A stretch of 64,000 nt of DNA from Xanthostigma xanthostigma (GCA_963575645.1 OY754466.1:14424001-14488000), one strand, 5' to 3'; numbered from the stretch's first letter, positions 44,158-55,224 are shown. Notes: generated by a model from the sequence alone, not told the origin. Numbers and translations: made by a program.

Positions 44158-44538
44158 TCTCTCTATAATTATGTATAATATTTTCGTGTCAAAATTTTGG
44201 CCGCGCTAATCTTCAAAACCACAGAACCGATTTTAATGAAATATTATAAATGTGCCTTGCTTGGTGCAACTTACGCTATAGGATAGTTTTTATTAAATAT
44301 TTTGAACGTTGTTTACTCAAAAAAAACTGGTATAGCTATTAGTTCAGAAGCAAACACTAAAAAAAATATTTTAGTACCAAGTAGCGACATCTGTTATAAT
44401 TCGCTCGAAGCTATTAGTTCAGAAGCATATCTGGTAGAATTTGCTCAAAGCTATTAGTTCAGACTCCGGGCCGCAAACGAAATGCATTTTGCAGAATTAT
44501 ATTTATCACACCCGGGTGAAACCGGAACGGACTGCTAG
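44158..44538 (+). mobile_element. Hel-2 Helitron, complete
   Basis: Starts A|TCTCTCTATAATTATG, ends GGTGAAACCGGAACGGACTG-CTAG|T. The interior carries a duplicated TATTAGTTCAGAAGCA block. 381 bases; no Rep/helicase. Confidence 0.85.
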
Positions 44539-44855
44539 TATATTGTATAGATTATGTGTATCCACGGGATGCCGAAAATTAACAAGTTCAATTCGACAGT
44601 ACATAAATGAACCACAAGATTATTTTTAGATTATTCACGAGAACATTCTGCAATATAAACGAACTGTCGCATAAAGATAGATAGATTGTATATTATAGAC
44701 GCTCGAAAGAGAGGCAACCCGTCGCGGCAACAGGTTATAATAACCAAATATCGGTAATGTTTACATACTCAATACAAAACAACGATGTACTCCGTTTACA
44801 TTAGCAGTGTTAATCCGGAAGTATGTGGGGTCTAAGCTCTATAAACATGATACAG
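44539..44855. other. Unassigned stretch
   Basis: Nothing recognised. Confidence 0.4.
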
Positions 44856-45155
44856 GGTGTAACAGACGCGAACAAAAAAAAAATTAAACAATTATCTATA
44901 CTAATATATAAAGCTGAAGAGTTTGTTTGTTTGTTTGAACGCGCTAATCTCAGAAACTACTGGTTCAAATTGAAAAAAATTTTTTTTGTTGGATAGCCCA
45001 TTTATCGAGGAAGGCTATAGGCTATATAATATGACGCTACGACCATTAGAAGCGGAGCATTAATGAAAAATGTTCCAAATGTATCTAAAAAAAAGCTTCT
45101 ATTCAGGTGAAATGCACTAACTGAGTATACTCATATTAGCGATGTAAAGATACAG

Positions 45156-45228
45156 CGCCGGCTAGCGCAATTGGTAGAGCACAAGACTGTCAATACCAGG
45201 GTCGTGGGTTCGAGCCCTACGTTGGGCG
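45156..45228 (+). tRNA. tRNA-Lys-like pseudogene inside a Helitron
   Basis: The A-box region TAGCGCAATTGGTAGAGC and the B-box GGTTCGAGCCC are intact with correct spacing, and GGTCGTGGGTTCGAGCCC plus CTACGTTGGGCG match tRNA-Lys. The anticodon loop reads CT-GTC-AA instead of CTTAA-type Lys, the anticodon stem does not pair, and the first acceptor pairs are broken. It could still be a Pol III promoter but not a working tRNA. Confidence 0.7.
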
Positions 45229-45327
45229 AATGCATGTTTATTTTTTTTATTTTCTACATTACTTTCTTCTAAGGCTTACATTAAAATTTATTTTAATTTT
45301 ATTTAATTAATTAAAAAAAATTATTAG

Positions 45328-45505
45328 TTAAAAAAAGTATAAATACTGCTTTTTATCGACAAAAAATTTTGAACGGTAACTCCAATCATTATGAAGTTTG
45401 GATACAACATTCATATTTAAAAAAAGTATAAATACTGCTTTTTATCGACAAAAAATTTTGAACGGTAACTCCGATCATTATGAAGTTTGGACACAACATT
45501 CATCT
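45328..45505. repeat. Two-unit tandem duplication, period 89
   Basis: AAGTATAAATACTGCTTTTT, TTTTGAACGGTAACTCC and ATCATTATGAAGTTTGGA repeat with three or four differences. It lies inside the Helitron. Confidence 0.9.
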
Positions 45506-45593
45506 CGGTAAACTAATATGAATGTGTGTACTCATGTTCCTCCCTTCCCCATTCGTTCTTTTACAACCGGGTGAAACCGGACGGGACCGCTAG

Positions 45594-45992
45594 TTATGAA
45601 TAAAGGGAATGCGGACACATAGGTATAATTTTTTTCTTTTTATTGCTAACCTTTCATCAGAATTTCTGACTTTTTCAAAGCTCAAAAAACAATTTTTAAT
45701 ATTAGAAAATAAAGTTTAACATAAAAATTATATTTATTTTCCACTTTAGAAAAAAAATTTATTATGTCAAAATTAAAAAAAAAAATTCTAAGTTTAATTT
45801 TTTTAATTTTTACATAATAAAAAAAATTAAGAGATTTTTCTAAAGTGGAAAATAAATATAATTTTTGTGTTAAACTTTATTTTCTAATATTAAAAATTGT
45901 TTTTTGAACTTTGAAAAAGTCAGAAATTCTGATGAAACGTTAGCAATAAAAAGAAAAGAATTATACCTATGTGTCCGCATTCCCGTTATTCA
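45594..45992. mobile_element. Foldback MITE with 190-base arms
   Basis: The arms begin ATGAATAA.GGGAATGCGG and run through CACATAGGTATAAT, GAATTTCTGACTTTTTCAAA and GTGGAAAATAAATATAAT almost without mismatch. It is inserted exactly at the 3' end of the Helitron, so it is younger. Confidence 0.85.
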
Positions 45993-46117
45993 TAATAATT
46001 ATTTAAAATAAATATTACGGACTTTAAAATTGAAAATAATAGTAAAATAGTGTGTTCAATAATGCATTTTTCATACCGCTTTAAAGGCATGTTTCTAAGT
46101 TGTGGTGCACCCTGTAT

Positions 46118-46445
46118 GAAGAAAGATGTAAGATGAGTTGTTCCATAGTGGTCTAGTCACTCAAAGAGACAGATGCAACAGTTCTTCTTGCCATGGTGAT
46201 GCATACATTAACCACTTTACACAACCCTTACCAAAGGTCTACTTGGCTCACTCGTTCACTATGTCGTGACCCCATGCGCTAATTTGCAGATTACAGGTAT
46301 TGTCACATCGAACAAACAGGCTTATTATATATATAAAAAAAAATACAATCAAACCCTCTGAATTGTCTGCTATACGTTTTTTATTACAGATATTCTTCCG
46401 GGTTTGTTTATCTTCTTTGGCTGTACAATAAAAATATAATAATAT
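46118..46445. other. Unassigned stretch
   Basis: Nothing recognised. Confidence 0.4.
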
Positions 46446-46758
46446 AGCGGCCCGGCCCGATTTCACCCGGGTGCGATAGATATATAGTTCTGAAACTCGT
46501 ATTTCGTTTGCGGCAAATTCTACTGCAGATTTGCTTCAAACTAATAGTTTTGAGCAAATTCTATCAGATGTTGTCTCATGTACAAACACAGTTTTTTTTG
46601 ACAAAACACCGTAATTTTGTACAAAATATTATAAAAACGTTCATATAATGTAAGTTGGACCAAGCAAGACACCATTACAAAATTTCGTTAAAATCGGTTC
46701 AGGGGTTTCGGAGATTAGCGCGGACGAAAATTGTGACATGAGATTTTTATAATATAGA
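46446..46758 (-). mobile_element. Hel-2 Helitron, reverse copy
   Basis: Minus strand starts A|TCTATATTATAAAAATCTC at 46758 and ends GGTGAAATCGGGCCGGGCCG followed by CTAT, a one-base change from CTAG. Interior as in 44158. Confidence 0.75.
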
Positions 46759-46889
46759 TAATATAGTTGATTTTAATTTGAGGGTATAAACATGCGTGAA
46801 AATGAAAAAAATAAAAAATAGAAAGTTTGTAGATTATAGACGCTCAACAGTTGAGGTCATCAACGTCTATGAAGTTTACTCTCATTATA

Positions 46890-47230
46890 CAGTAGAACCT
46901 GTTTAAGTCGAACCTCGGTAACTCGAAAAAAATGTTGTGTTCCCTTCCCTTCAAGCATCAAAACCTCCATTAATCGATATCTCAACCCTCTATAAGTCGA
47001 AATAATCAGTGAGTCCCTATACAAGCCATTTTCCTTCCATAACTCGAAAAAATAAATTGGACATCCGTATCTCGAACATGGCAACTCAAAATTAGAATGA
47101 ATCTTAACTTCTACAAGTCGAATATTTTCTTACAAAATCCGTCTAAGTCGAAATCCTTCATAAGTCGAAAACTCTATAATTCGAATTTTTTGGCGTCTCC
47201 CTTGAAGTTCGACTTACAGAGGTTCTACTG
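46890..47230. mobile_element. Pogo/Tigger-type MITE
   Basis: Tips CAGTAGAACCTGTTTAAGTC and, reversed, CAGTAGAACCTCTGTAAGTC. TA precedes the left tip; the right flank is AA. The interior is crowded with (A)AGTCGAA motifs in one orientation, a pattern of repeated binding sites. 341 bases, non-coding. Confidence 0.8.
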
Positions 47231-47335
47231 AAATAATAATAATAAATTCCTCTAACTTCTAAGTGGAGCATAGAGCCTCTACTAAAATTTTATGTGATCC
47301 TACCTTTTGCCATATTTTTGACTTGAAGCCAGATT

Positions 47336-47641
47336 CTATAACTTGTTAACGAAAAGTTTTTCTCCAGGATATTTTTGGTCTCCTCTTTTACGATATTCCG
47401 GTGGGTTCCAACTCAAGGCTCTCCTTGCTATGTCGCCATCTGTTTTTCGTAGCGTGTGTCCTATCTAATTCCATTTTTTACGTTTTATAGTTATACAGAT
47501 TTGTTAAAGACATGCACGTTTCCAAAGTTCGTTGTTCGAGACGTGTTCGTACCATTTCACCTTGAGGATTGTTCTGAGACATTAATTGTTTATGAAGATT
47601 TGCAGTTTAATTATGCTTTAGTTAAGTCTTGTACGCGTTTC
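47336..47641 (-). pseudogene. RTE-like LINE reverse transcriptase C-terminus
   Basis: A single minus-strand frame without frameshift, interrupted by in-frame stops at 47618, 47582, 47504 and 47465, reads SIIKLQIFINN, CLRTILKVKWYEHVSNNELW, KRACL, KRKKWN, IGHTLRKTDGDIARRALSWN and PPEYRKRGDQKYPGE. LQ-FINKCLR-IL-I-WP--ISN-ELW and W-WIGHTLRK...AL-WNP-G-RKRGRPK are the conserved C-terminal block of RTE-like non-LTR elements. Polymerase and endonuclease domains are absent. Confidence 0.8.
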
Positions 47642-48973
47642 CATAGATAAATAGATGGATAATTTTTGGTCATGGTGTTTGAAAACATTAATTTGAATAT
47701 ATAAACGCAACGGTATTGTATTTCTATTTCATATAAAACTTCGAAAAATAACAATCCGATGGCTTCGGTATAAAATTATAGAACAGGATTTTTAACTATA
47801 ATTTTTACAACTTTGCAGAATTTATATGTCCCACTCGCGTGTTTTTTATTCAAATCCCCCTTGTATATGTCAGACTGACCGCAGTTGGTTCAATTTGCTC
47901 TAATTTTTACGAAACCAAAATTTTATGTTTTATTTAAAAAAACGAAACAAAAAATAAACTATTGTGATGATTTTCTTAAAACCATGTTTTTGTAAATATT
48001 TATTAACAGCATTCACAGCATTGGCTCTGAAAATGGTACAAAAGGGATATTAAATACAATATTTTAATATCATTATTGCTTCATTTATGAGCTTAAGCCA
48101 CGGAGGTCTTCCTTTAAAATTCAAAGTATATTTGACCACAATTTATTTTTAAGATGTGAAAGTTTAATATCCTTGAACAATCTTCACACATTTCATGTAA
48201 ACGGTTTACATAAAAAATTTCAAAATACGTGCAAAAATGCTGAATAAAAAAAATTACCTAGCTTCACCGCTCTATGTCTCTGAAACTATTGAGCGCCCCA
48301 AAATAATGTATTGGGCCATCTTATGGAAAATTTTACGTATTTTAATTTTGTATAGAATAATGGTTCTACGTTGGATGACTTCCAAGATATTTGCGAAAAA
48401 CTGAGAGAACATACGAATCTGGCACTTTATCCCTTTCCCCTCTTCGCAACACGGCAATCTTTCTGCAAAGACTTTTTACCACATTTAGAGCAAAAGGTAG
48501 TAAACAGTTTGTGACACTCAAACCTCTGTTTTTTTTTGGATTTTACAGTTTGGTTTTTTTTTTGTTTAACTTTAATGTATGTACTGTAGATATATCAACT
48601 TAATTTTATAAATTAAATATTTTGCACTATCTAGAGTCACTGACACTTTGGTGTTTCCATGACATCCGGAGGAAATTATGCTACCGCCAAGAGGGGATAA
48701 AAATTAATAAATTGCCGATCACAAGTTGAAATATAAATTGCACGAATGTTTGTAAAAAAAATAATAAAACCTGAACAGAAGTAGAGTTGAGCTGGGAGAG
48801 GAGAGCAATCGGTGTTGTGTGAGTTTCAATGCCAGGTGTAAAATGGTTTACAGTGTCCTGATATATCTACAGAACAACCGTCATACGCCATTACCTGTGG
48901 CTGTATTCATATTCTTCACTTTTTTAAGTTAAAATATTTTTGGAAATTTTCGAGAGCTACATATTTAAAAAAA
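47642..48973. other. Unassigned AT-rich stretch
   Basis: No gene or shared repeat recognised. Confidence 0.45.
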
Positions 48974-49235
48974 TTCCAGCCAATTAGGCTACTGGACCAT
49001 TCCAACTTCAAAAATGTTGACATTTGATTATAATAAAGAAAATAAAAATTTTGATACCGCGTGAGGTGACGCGGGTAATGGCTAGTATTCAATATGATAT
49101 TTGCTATTCGTTGCCATGGTTACCTACATAATATGTTCCACGTCATGTGAAAATTAGTCAAAGCATGCCGAACTGGTTTGTTTCTGACAGATCCATAAAA
49201 CTAAAGAGCGGCTGAGTTTTAAACAGGCTTTAATT
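48974..49235 (-). mobile_element. EL-B element, truncated reverse copy
   Basis: It begins AAATTCCAGCCAATTAGGC, contains GAGGTGACGCGGGTAATGGC and GCCATGGTTACCTACATAAT, and stops after GATCCATAAAAC. Only the 3' part of the family is present. Confidence 0.75.
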
Positions 49236-49601
49236 CAATATTTTTTTCGGACACCATCCTACAAAGTAGCTCATGCTTTTCATGCTTTTATAACGATTTT
49301 AACACTAGTGCTGTAAAGTTGCGTAAGGTAAAATAATGGTTGTCGTACTACTATTTCTATAGTAAATCATAGTCTAACAAAATTGAGCGCAGCCTACAAT
49401 CAGAAGTGATCTTGCTCAAATTGAACTGTAAAATATTTTAAAAATTTGGAGAACATTAGCTCATAAAGTACTATATATTATATTTCTTGTACGTGATTAT
49501 TTTATCACGTGTGCAAACTCGCTGGGCGCTCGTTTTATCGATGTCACACTGCACACACGCAGTAGATACATAACCTGTCATTATACACCATATAGGCAAC
49601 C
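49236..49601. other. Unassigned stretch
   Basis: ACACTAGTGCTGTAAAGTTG at 49310 recurs as ACACTAGTGCTGTACAGTAG at 59510, a short shared repeat. Confidence 0.4.
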
Positions 49602-50305
49602 ACATTTTTACGATTCCAACCCATAAGTCGGGAATGGTAAGTAGTACCTACTAGGTCAAAATTCACTTTTCAAAATTTTAGAATATTATTTCGTTTTGAG
49701 ATCCCCGAATCCAAATAACATTTTTTTTTAACTGTGCGTCTGTTTGTCTGCCTGTTTATCTGTCTGTTTGTCTGTGAACACGATACAGGTCAAACGGATG
49801 AACGGATTGAAACCAAATTTTGGGAGGATGTTTGATACGCAAATATGAAGAGTTCTACTGTTTTTGGGAAAAATCGGCGTATGCGCAGAAGAGATATATG
49901 CTATAACGGTATTTTTTTTATATAATAATGGTATACTTTTCATAACGGCTTATTTTTCTATTTATTTTTTTAAGAAAGTTTCGTTAAAAAATATTTTTTC
50001 TAAACTTCATAGTTTCGGAAATATTTTGAAAATATATTAAAAAATATCAGCTGTTCGTTTGTTTTGTAGATCTGTCAGAAATAAACTAGTTAAGCAAGCT
50101 TTGATTAATTTTTACATGACGTGGAACATATTATATAGGTAACCTTGGCATCGAATAGCAAATATCATATTGAATACTAGTCATTACCCGTGTCACCTCA
50201 CGCGATATCAGAAATTTTATTTTCTTTATTATAGGTACTATATCAAATGTCAACATTTTGAAGTTGGAATGGTCCCGCCGTCTAATTGGCTGGAACTTTT
50301 TATTC
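49602..50305 (+). mobile_element. EL-B element, near-complete copy
   Basis: It starts GATTCCAACCCATAAGTCGG and ends GGTCCCGCCGTCTAATTGGC-TGGAAC, with the internal motifs GTGCGTCTGTTTGTCTG, AACGGATTGAAACCAAATTT and ATCGGCGTATGCGCAGAAG. This is the reference copy for the family here. Confidence 0.75.
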
Positions 50306-50682
50306 TGTGTGGAGTACCTAACTCTTTAGCAAAGAAACTGTGTTCCAATCGAGTAAGTATTCTAAAAGAAGACGTAGGATGGCATCAAATAAACTTGCGT
50401 TACTATCGATTTCAAAAATGATTCTATTTGAATCAAATACTAATTACGTTTGAAAAAAAAAATGATCATTAGTCAAATTTATCAGAGAGGAAAAGTTCGC
50501 TTCACTCGTCATGAATACTTTTTATAATGTTCTATTCAAGTAAAGCTACCACGAAGAGAAGAGAGAATCATAATTGTATAGGAAGTAAATAAGAAGAAAA
50601 CACACACACAAACACATGTACAGAGTGTGGTGGTAAAAGAAAGAAGTTCCCATGGAATAGGCATTATAGGCAAACACAGGTT
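50306..50682. other. Unassigned stretch
   Basis: CGA|GTAAGTATT at 50350 resembles a donor, but no convincing exon precedes it. Confidence 0.35.
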
Positions 50683-50991
50683 TCAAAGTTGACCAGACAC
50701 ATTCATGATCGGCGGCATTGCAAACCGACGGCGATTATTTGATTTGGACGAATGCTTGTACGCACCTGGAGACTCCACTGCTGCATGGACCAATTTGTGG
50801 TCACATGGCGAAGTGAGTTCTAACAGATTTTTGGTATTTTCGGATGCTGCCGGTGTTTGCATGACTCGTCTAAATCTGATGTTTTCCAATTTTAATTTGG
50901 AGACTGGCAAAAATATCGAATGTTCAGTTTTTATCAAATATAAAACATGCTGGTGGTCTTTTCTCGTGTGTTTGATAGCCAAATTTTGATT
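50683..50991 (-). CDS. Candidate exon, unknown protein
   Basis: On the minus strand a good acceptor (TTTCTTTGTTACTGCAG|AAT) opens a frame of about 100 codons ending TGA at 50683-50685. It reads NQNLAIKHTRKDHQHVLYLI, later FRRVMQTPAASENTK and NNRRRFAMPPIMNVSGQL. An internal CAG|GTGCGT (50765/50766) could end the exon earlier. The block is GC-richer than its flanks and the composition is protein-like, basic and soluble. The plus strand is also open over 94 codons, so orientation is uncertain. I do not recognise it. Confidence 0.3.
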   Translation of the reverse strand, partial: NQNLAIKHTRKDHQHVLYLIKTEHSIFLPVSKLKLENIRFRRVMQTPAASENTKNLLELTSPCDHKLVHAAVESPGAYKHSSKSNNRRRFAMPPIMNVSGQL

Positions 50992-51196
50992 CTGCAGTAA
51001 CAAAGAAATACACAATTAGATTGTTTACAACAATTGATCGAGCTAGAATTTTTCTAATTTGATATATTATATAGATATTATTTTTTTTTTGATCTCTAAG
51101 TTTTCAATTTTTTTACTAAAAAGAATAAATTAATATAAATAAACAAAAAAATATATACCTATTTGCTTTGCGATTATAAAGCATATACTCTACGTA
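50992..51196. other. Unassigned AT-rich stretch
   Basis: Nothing recognised; on the minus strand it would supply the pyrimidine tract for the candidate exon. Confidence 0.35.
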
Positions 51197-51958
51197 TCAA
51201 TACTAATCAGCGTTAGCAGTTTTTTTTTTGCCAAGTCGGGATTTTGGAACTCTGAGTGAAAACAGCGGGATTCTTTCGTCGAAAGCGGGACATAGTAAAA
51301 AAACGTATATAATCAGAAGTTTTTGAATACCTACATATTTATCTTTTTATTTGAATTAAAATTACGTTTACGTGACAATACATAGCAAAAATAGCCATAG
51401 AAAATGTATTTTAATAAAAATATATCTAATATTTTAAATCAGATTTACCCTATCGTTAAATAGTTGAGTCTTATTCGTTTTCAGAAAAAAAAGTTTTATT
51501 CATTAGAAAAATATGGCGTTTCAAACAATAGTCTGTGGAGTGAGTGTTACAAATTGCAACTTACAATAAGAGAATAATTATTTATAAGAATTACTTATTC
51601 ATGATATTTCTGTGAAGATTTAACTTCTTTTAAAGTTATCCCCGAGTTATCCCCGAAAAGGGGGACTGAGTCTGTCCCGCGCGGGTCCCGACAAAATCGG
51701 GACGTCTGGCAACGCTGATACTAATATATAAAGCTAAAGAGTTAGTTTGTTTGGTTGGTTGAACGCGCAAATCTCAGGAAGTATTGGTTCGAATTGAAAA
51801 AAAATTTTTTTTTTTGGATAGCCCATTTATCGAGGAAGGCTATAGGCTATAATTATAATATCACGCCACGACCAATAGGAAAGGAGCATCAATGAAAAAT
51901 GTTGCAAAATGTATATCAAAATTTGTCCGTTTCGGGTGAAACCGGGCGGGACCACTAG
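51197..51958 (+). mobile_element. Hel-3 Helitron split by a hAT element
   Basis: TCAATACTAAT at 51197 resumes after the hAT as ATACTAATATATAAAGC at 51718; together these give the family's TCTATACTAATATATAAAGC start. The end reads GGGTGAAACCGGGCGGGACC-ACTAG|T. Without the insert it is about 240 bases. Confidence 0.8.
51208..51717. mobile_element. hAT MITE nested in a Helitron, exact 8-bp duplication
   Basis: ATACTAAT occurs exactly at 51200-51207 and 51718-51725. Tips are CAGCGTTAGCAG and, reversed, CAGCGTTGCCAGACGTCCCG; the GTCGGGA motifs inside match a widespread hAT type. It is younger than the host Helitron. Confidence 0.9.
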
Positions 51959-52449
51959 TATTACTATATACCAGTTTAACGTGAATTCATTAATTTAAAA
52001 TATAGTGTCATTTAGATTGTTTATAACAACTGCTCGCGTTAGAATTTTTCAATCCTGATAATTTCGGTCAATCTGCATGTAATTCTCAATGTTCATGTTT
52101 TTTTCGGATTTTTCTGAGCGGTCCTTTTAGTGACAAGGGTAAGAGACAGCAATTTTTAAGCGTTTTGTTCCGAAACTTGTTCAAAAAGTTGGAAAGAATG
52201 CTTCATATATATTGTTGAATTAGTACTTCAATAAGCTTTCGTCTGACATCTTACACTACGCCCTTGAACATATTTTTCCAATCTACCCTCTGAAAGTAGC
52301 CCTCAGAATCAAAATTCAAAGTTTTATACTTTACTTGTTTATTTGAGTTGCCACACTCTATCTCTATCCCAAATTTTAAATTTTTACGTCGAGTAGTTTA
52401 AAAGAAAATCGCCTATACCAGACGGACGGACGGACATTGAAGTGATTAT
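51959..52449. other. Unassigned stretch
   Basis: GACGGACGGACGGACATTGA at 52421 is a motif frequent in insect repeats; nothing else recognised. Confidence 0.35.
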
Positions 52450-52745
52450 ATAAGTGTTCCATAAGGGAACTTTGAAATGTTAAATAGGGATCCCTATTTT
52501 TTATCCCCGACTAAAAATAGAAAAGTTTGAACCCAAAAACAACTTTACAGGAAATTGTAAATTTCACTCAGCAGATGTCGATTTGATAAAAAAATTGGTC
52601 AAATCGACAACATTTCCTGAGTCAATTTTACAATTTCTTGTAAAGTGTTTAAGATAAAACTGTTGTATTTTTATTCAAAGAGTCCGAATCCGTGATAAAA
52701 AATAGAAGTCCCCATTTAACATTTCAAAGTTCCCACTCCCCTCAA
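52450..52745. mobile_element. Inverted-repeat element, diverged arms
   Basis: Arms share GGGAACTTTGAAATGTTAAA, CCTATTTTTTATC and ACTTTACA.GAAATTGTAAA, inverted around about 52600. A scrap of the same family (GGAACCCATATTTTTTATC) lies at 42819. Confidence 0.65.
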
Positions 52746-53246
52746 GGGGGTGGGAAGGAGGTAGGGTAATTTTTGCACCAAAGTCTTTCCCCGAGATATT
52801 TTTCCCCAGAGTGTTAAAAAACTCACTCGGTATATAGCAACGGATAGACGACTTTAAATTCCGTTTTCTTAGTTCGGCCAAAAAAAATTGCAAAAAATCC
52901 GACCTAAGTGAGTTCGTGTTGAGGACACCGCAATAATGAGTGACAAAGAGAGGAGACAGGGACGAGATCCTTCCACACACTGTGACAATGCACAAACATC
53001 GGATGTATGTGTACTCGTTCTAAACATCCGAACAATACATTTATTTTACGTGCTTCTGTCTGCAGTCTGTTTGCTGATCGTTTTTATATTAAATTAATAT
53101 TTACTGATAGAATTAATGATGAACGAAACCGCTACGAACAATTAACCAGTCGATATACGTGCATATAATTCAAGAATTATAGTCCCATCTGGAGGTACGA
53201 ACGCACAATTTACAGATTGATGTCTAACTACAAGAAAAAAAATTCC
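52746..53246. other. Unassigned stretch
   Basis: The reverse frame 52675-52995 begins in the inverted-repeat element and shows no domain. Confidence 0.4.
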
Positions 53247-53683
53247 AACCAATTGGGCGACGGGACCATTCCAACTTCAAAAATGTTGACATTTGATTAT
53301 AATAAAGAAAATAAATATCGTGTAAGGTGACGCGGGTAATTGCTAGTATTCAATATGATATTTGCTATTCGTTGCCATGGTTACCTACACAATATGTTCC
53401 ACGTCATGTAAACATTAATCAAAGCATGCCGAACTTGTTTATTTCTGACAGATCCATAAAACAAAAACCGGCTGATTTTTTTTTTTTACTTTCAAAATAT
53501 TTCCGAAACTATAAAGTTTAGAAAAAAATAATTTAACGAAACTTTCTTGAAACAATAAATAGAATAATAAGCCGTTATGAAAAGTATACCATTACTATAT
53601 AAAAAACACCGTTATAGCATATATCTCTTCTGCGAATGCGCCGATTTCCCCCAAAAACAGAAGGGCTCTTCATATTTCACAAA
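53247..53683 (-). mobile_element. EL-B element, reverse copy, 5' part missing
   Basis: Runs from AATTCCAACCAATTGGGCG to GGGCTCTTCATATTTCAC, matching 49850-50300 in reverse. About 440 bases. Confidence 0.75.
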
Positions 53684-54373
53684 TCACCGAAAAAAAATAT
53701 TTTTTTCTTCATCAGAGTATAAATAAAACTAAAAAAGTTTAACTTGATGTGACTCTTAGGTCTTAACAGTGAAATTTTAGAGCGCGGCCCTAAAAGAAGT
53801 TTCACTCCAAAAATATTTATCGGTGTAATGAAATGCTCATTTCATAAAATATTAACTCCCCTATAATCCATTTTTCCCGTAGTAATGATGTCATTGAATG
53901 ACTAAATTGCCCGTTAGTTATATCAATAAAATAACGTAACCCCAAAAATGTCTGACCTCAACAGTTGATGGCCTTTAATAAATAAATCTATCTGTTCAAA
54001 AGTTTTTTCCACATATCCACGAGGATGCACCGTTTCTTACTGCAAATAGAAACCTATTGACTAATATAAAGACTCTATCAACTATGAACCATGTTTACAA
54101 AGGGACAAAAAAGAAAAAAATGAGTTCAATCTTAAAATGTCCTAGTCATTGCGGAAACTGGCTCTACTGATGCGTCTTCTCATCTCTCTCGTCTATGGGA
54201 AATAGTACCCACATTCATGAATCAGACTACCGCAAGTCTCAAATCTGTGACCCCTTATTCTTTATATGCAGCAGATTGGAATTATTAGCAGATATTTACA
54301 GATCAGAGACTATAATTTTCACAAGGATCATTTATTTTTTTGACTTAAATTGGATGTGCGAATAATTTTTTTT
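53684..54373. other. Unassigned stretch
   Basis: Nothing recognised. Confidence 0.4.
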
Positions 54374-54500
54374 ATACCCTGCCCGGAATTGCCAGAATTT
54401 GTAGATTGCCACCGTTTTTTCGTTGACTTACATTGCAAAATTGGTCTCCACGAAAAGCGCTTTTATTTTACCGCGATAATATAGAGCCTATGTCCATCCT
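54374..54500 (-). mobile_element. Hel-1 Helitron 3' part, decayed
   Basis: Reversed it shows GAAAAGCGCTTTTATTTTACCGC (as written on plus, split here by small differences) and ends near AATTCCGGGCAGGG, lacking CTAG. Confidence 0.5.
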
Positions 54501-54767
54501 CATTTGACATAATGTTATAAGAGCAGGAAAAATTACGAACGGTAGGCGGCGCTGACGTCACGCACCCAGCGAATAGTTTACCCAGTGTATACAAATTTAA
54601 CTCAGAAATCGCCAAAAATACATTTAGTAAAAAGAACCGACTTGTTGACATATTCACCCTTACAAATATAAAAAGCAACGTGTGTCTGAACGCGATAAAA
54701 TCGAAAACTGTTCAACCGATTTTCATGCGATTTTTCTGAAAATACAGAAATATATCAATACGCAATC
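54501..54767. other. Unassigned stretch
   Basis: GTGTGTCTGAACGCGATAAA at 54679 followed by CAACCGATTTTCATGCGATT resembles the opening of an insect repeat. No gene. Confidence 0.35.
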
Positions 54768-55191
54768 ATTATATCATAACAGGAACCGAGCGGGGTGGCG
54801 TAGCGGTGAAAGCACTAGACTCGCATTCGGTAGGTACCGGGTTCGAGTCCCGACGGGGGCAGATGTGGCTGAGAGTTTTTTCCACTGCCTTTTGCCGAGA
54901 AACGGTAATTCCTGTACCGGCCATCTTGTTGAGGTTTTCCATGGTTTCCCTCAACAATTCCAGATAAATATCGAGATGGTTTCTTATTCAAGGCCATGGC
55001 CGATTACCTGTCAAACTCCTATGCTCAAAATTTGCCTACCTTATCCTAATTTCCTAAAAATTCCTTCATTCGCCCATTGCTATTAAATAAGTTGAAGTTT
55101 AAAAATTGTAGAAAATAACGGAAAGTGTGAAAATAGTAATGGTGCGAATGGCGTCTGTTATGACATAAAGTCGAGAAACGGACGTTAAACG

Positions 55192-55224
<33 letters not shown>

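Larger units (their letters stand above)
44895..45593 (+). mobile_element. Hel-3 Helitron carrying a tRNA-like sequence
   Basis: Starts A|TCTATACTAATATATAAAGC and ends GGGTGAAACCGGACGGGACC-GCTAG|T, between A and T as Helitrons do. The first 190 bases match the copy at 51197-51958. The middle is unique: a tRNA-Lys-like segment (45156-45228) and an 89-base tandem duplication (45328-45505). Helitrons are known to pick up foreign segments. Confidence 0.88.
44856..46117. mobile_element. Outer TA-type MITE split by two later elements
   Basis: TACAGGGTGTAAC at 44856 and GTTGTGGTGCACCCTGTA at 46100-46117 form a short inverted pair like those of the MITE at 23052. If paired, they bound an element of about 165 bases into which a Helitron and a foldback inserted. 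The pairing is short, so this layer is inferred. Confidence 0.4.

Noticed and set aside
45156-45228. Functional tRNA gene
   Set aside because: Anticodon stem does not pair and the acceptor stem is broken; only the promoter boxes are intact.
54682-55086. 134-codon plus-strand open frame
   Set aside because: It runs through the tRNA-like head and body of the SINE at 54786 and has no protein-like domain.
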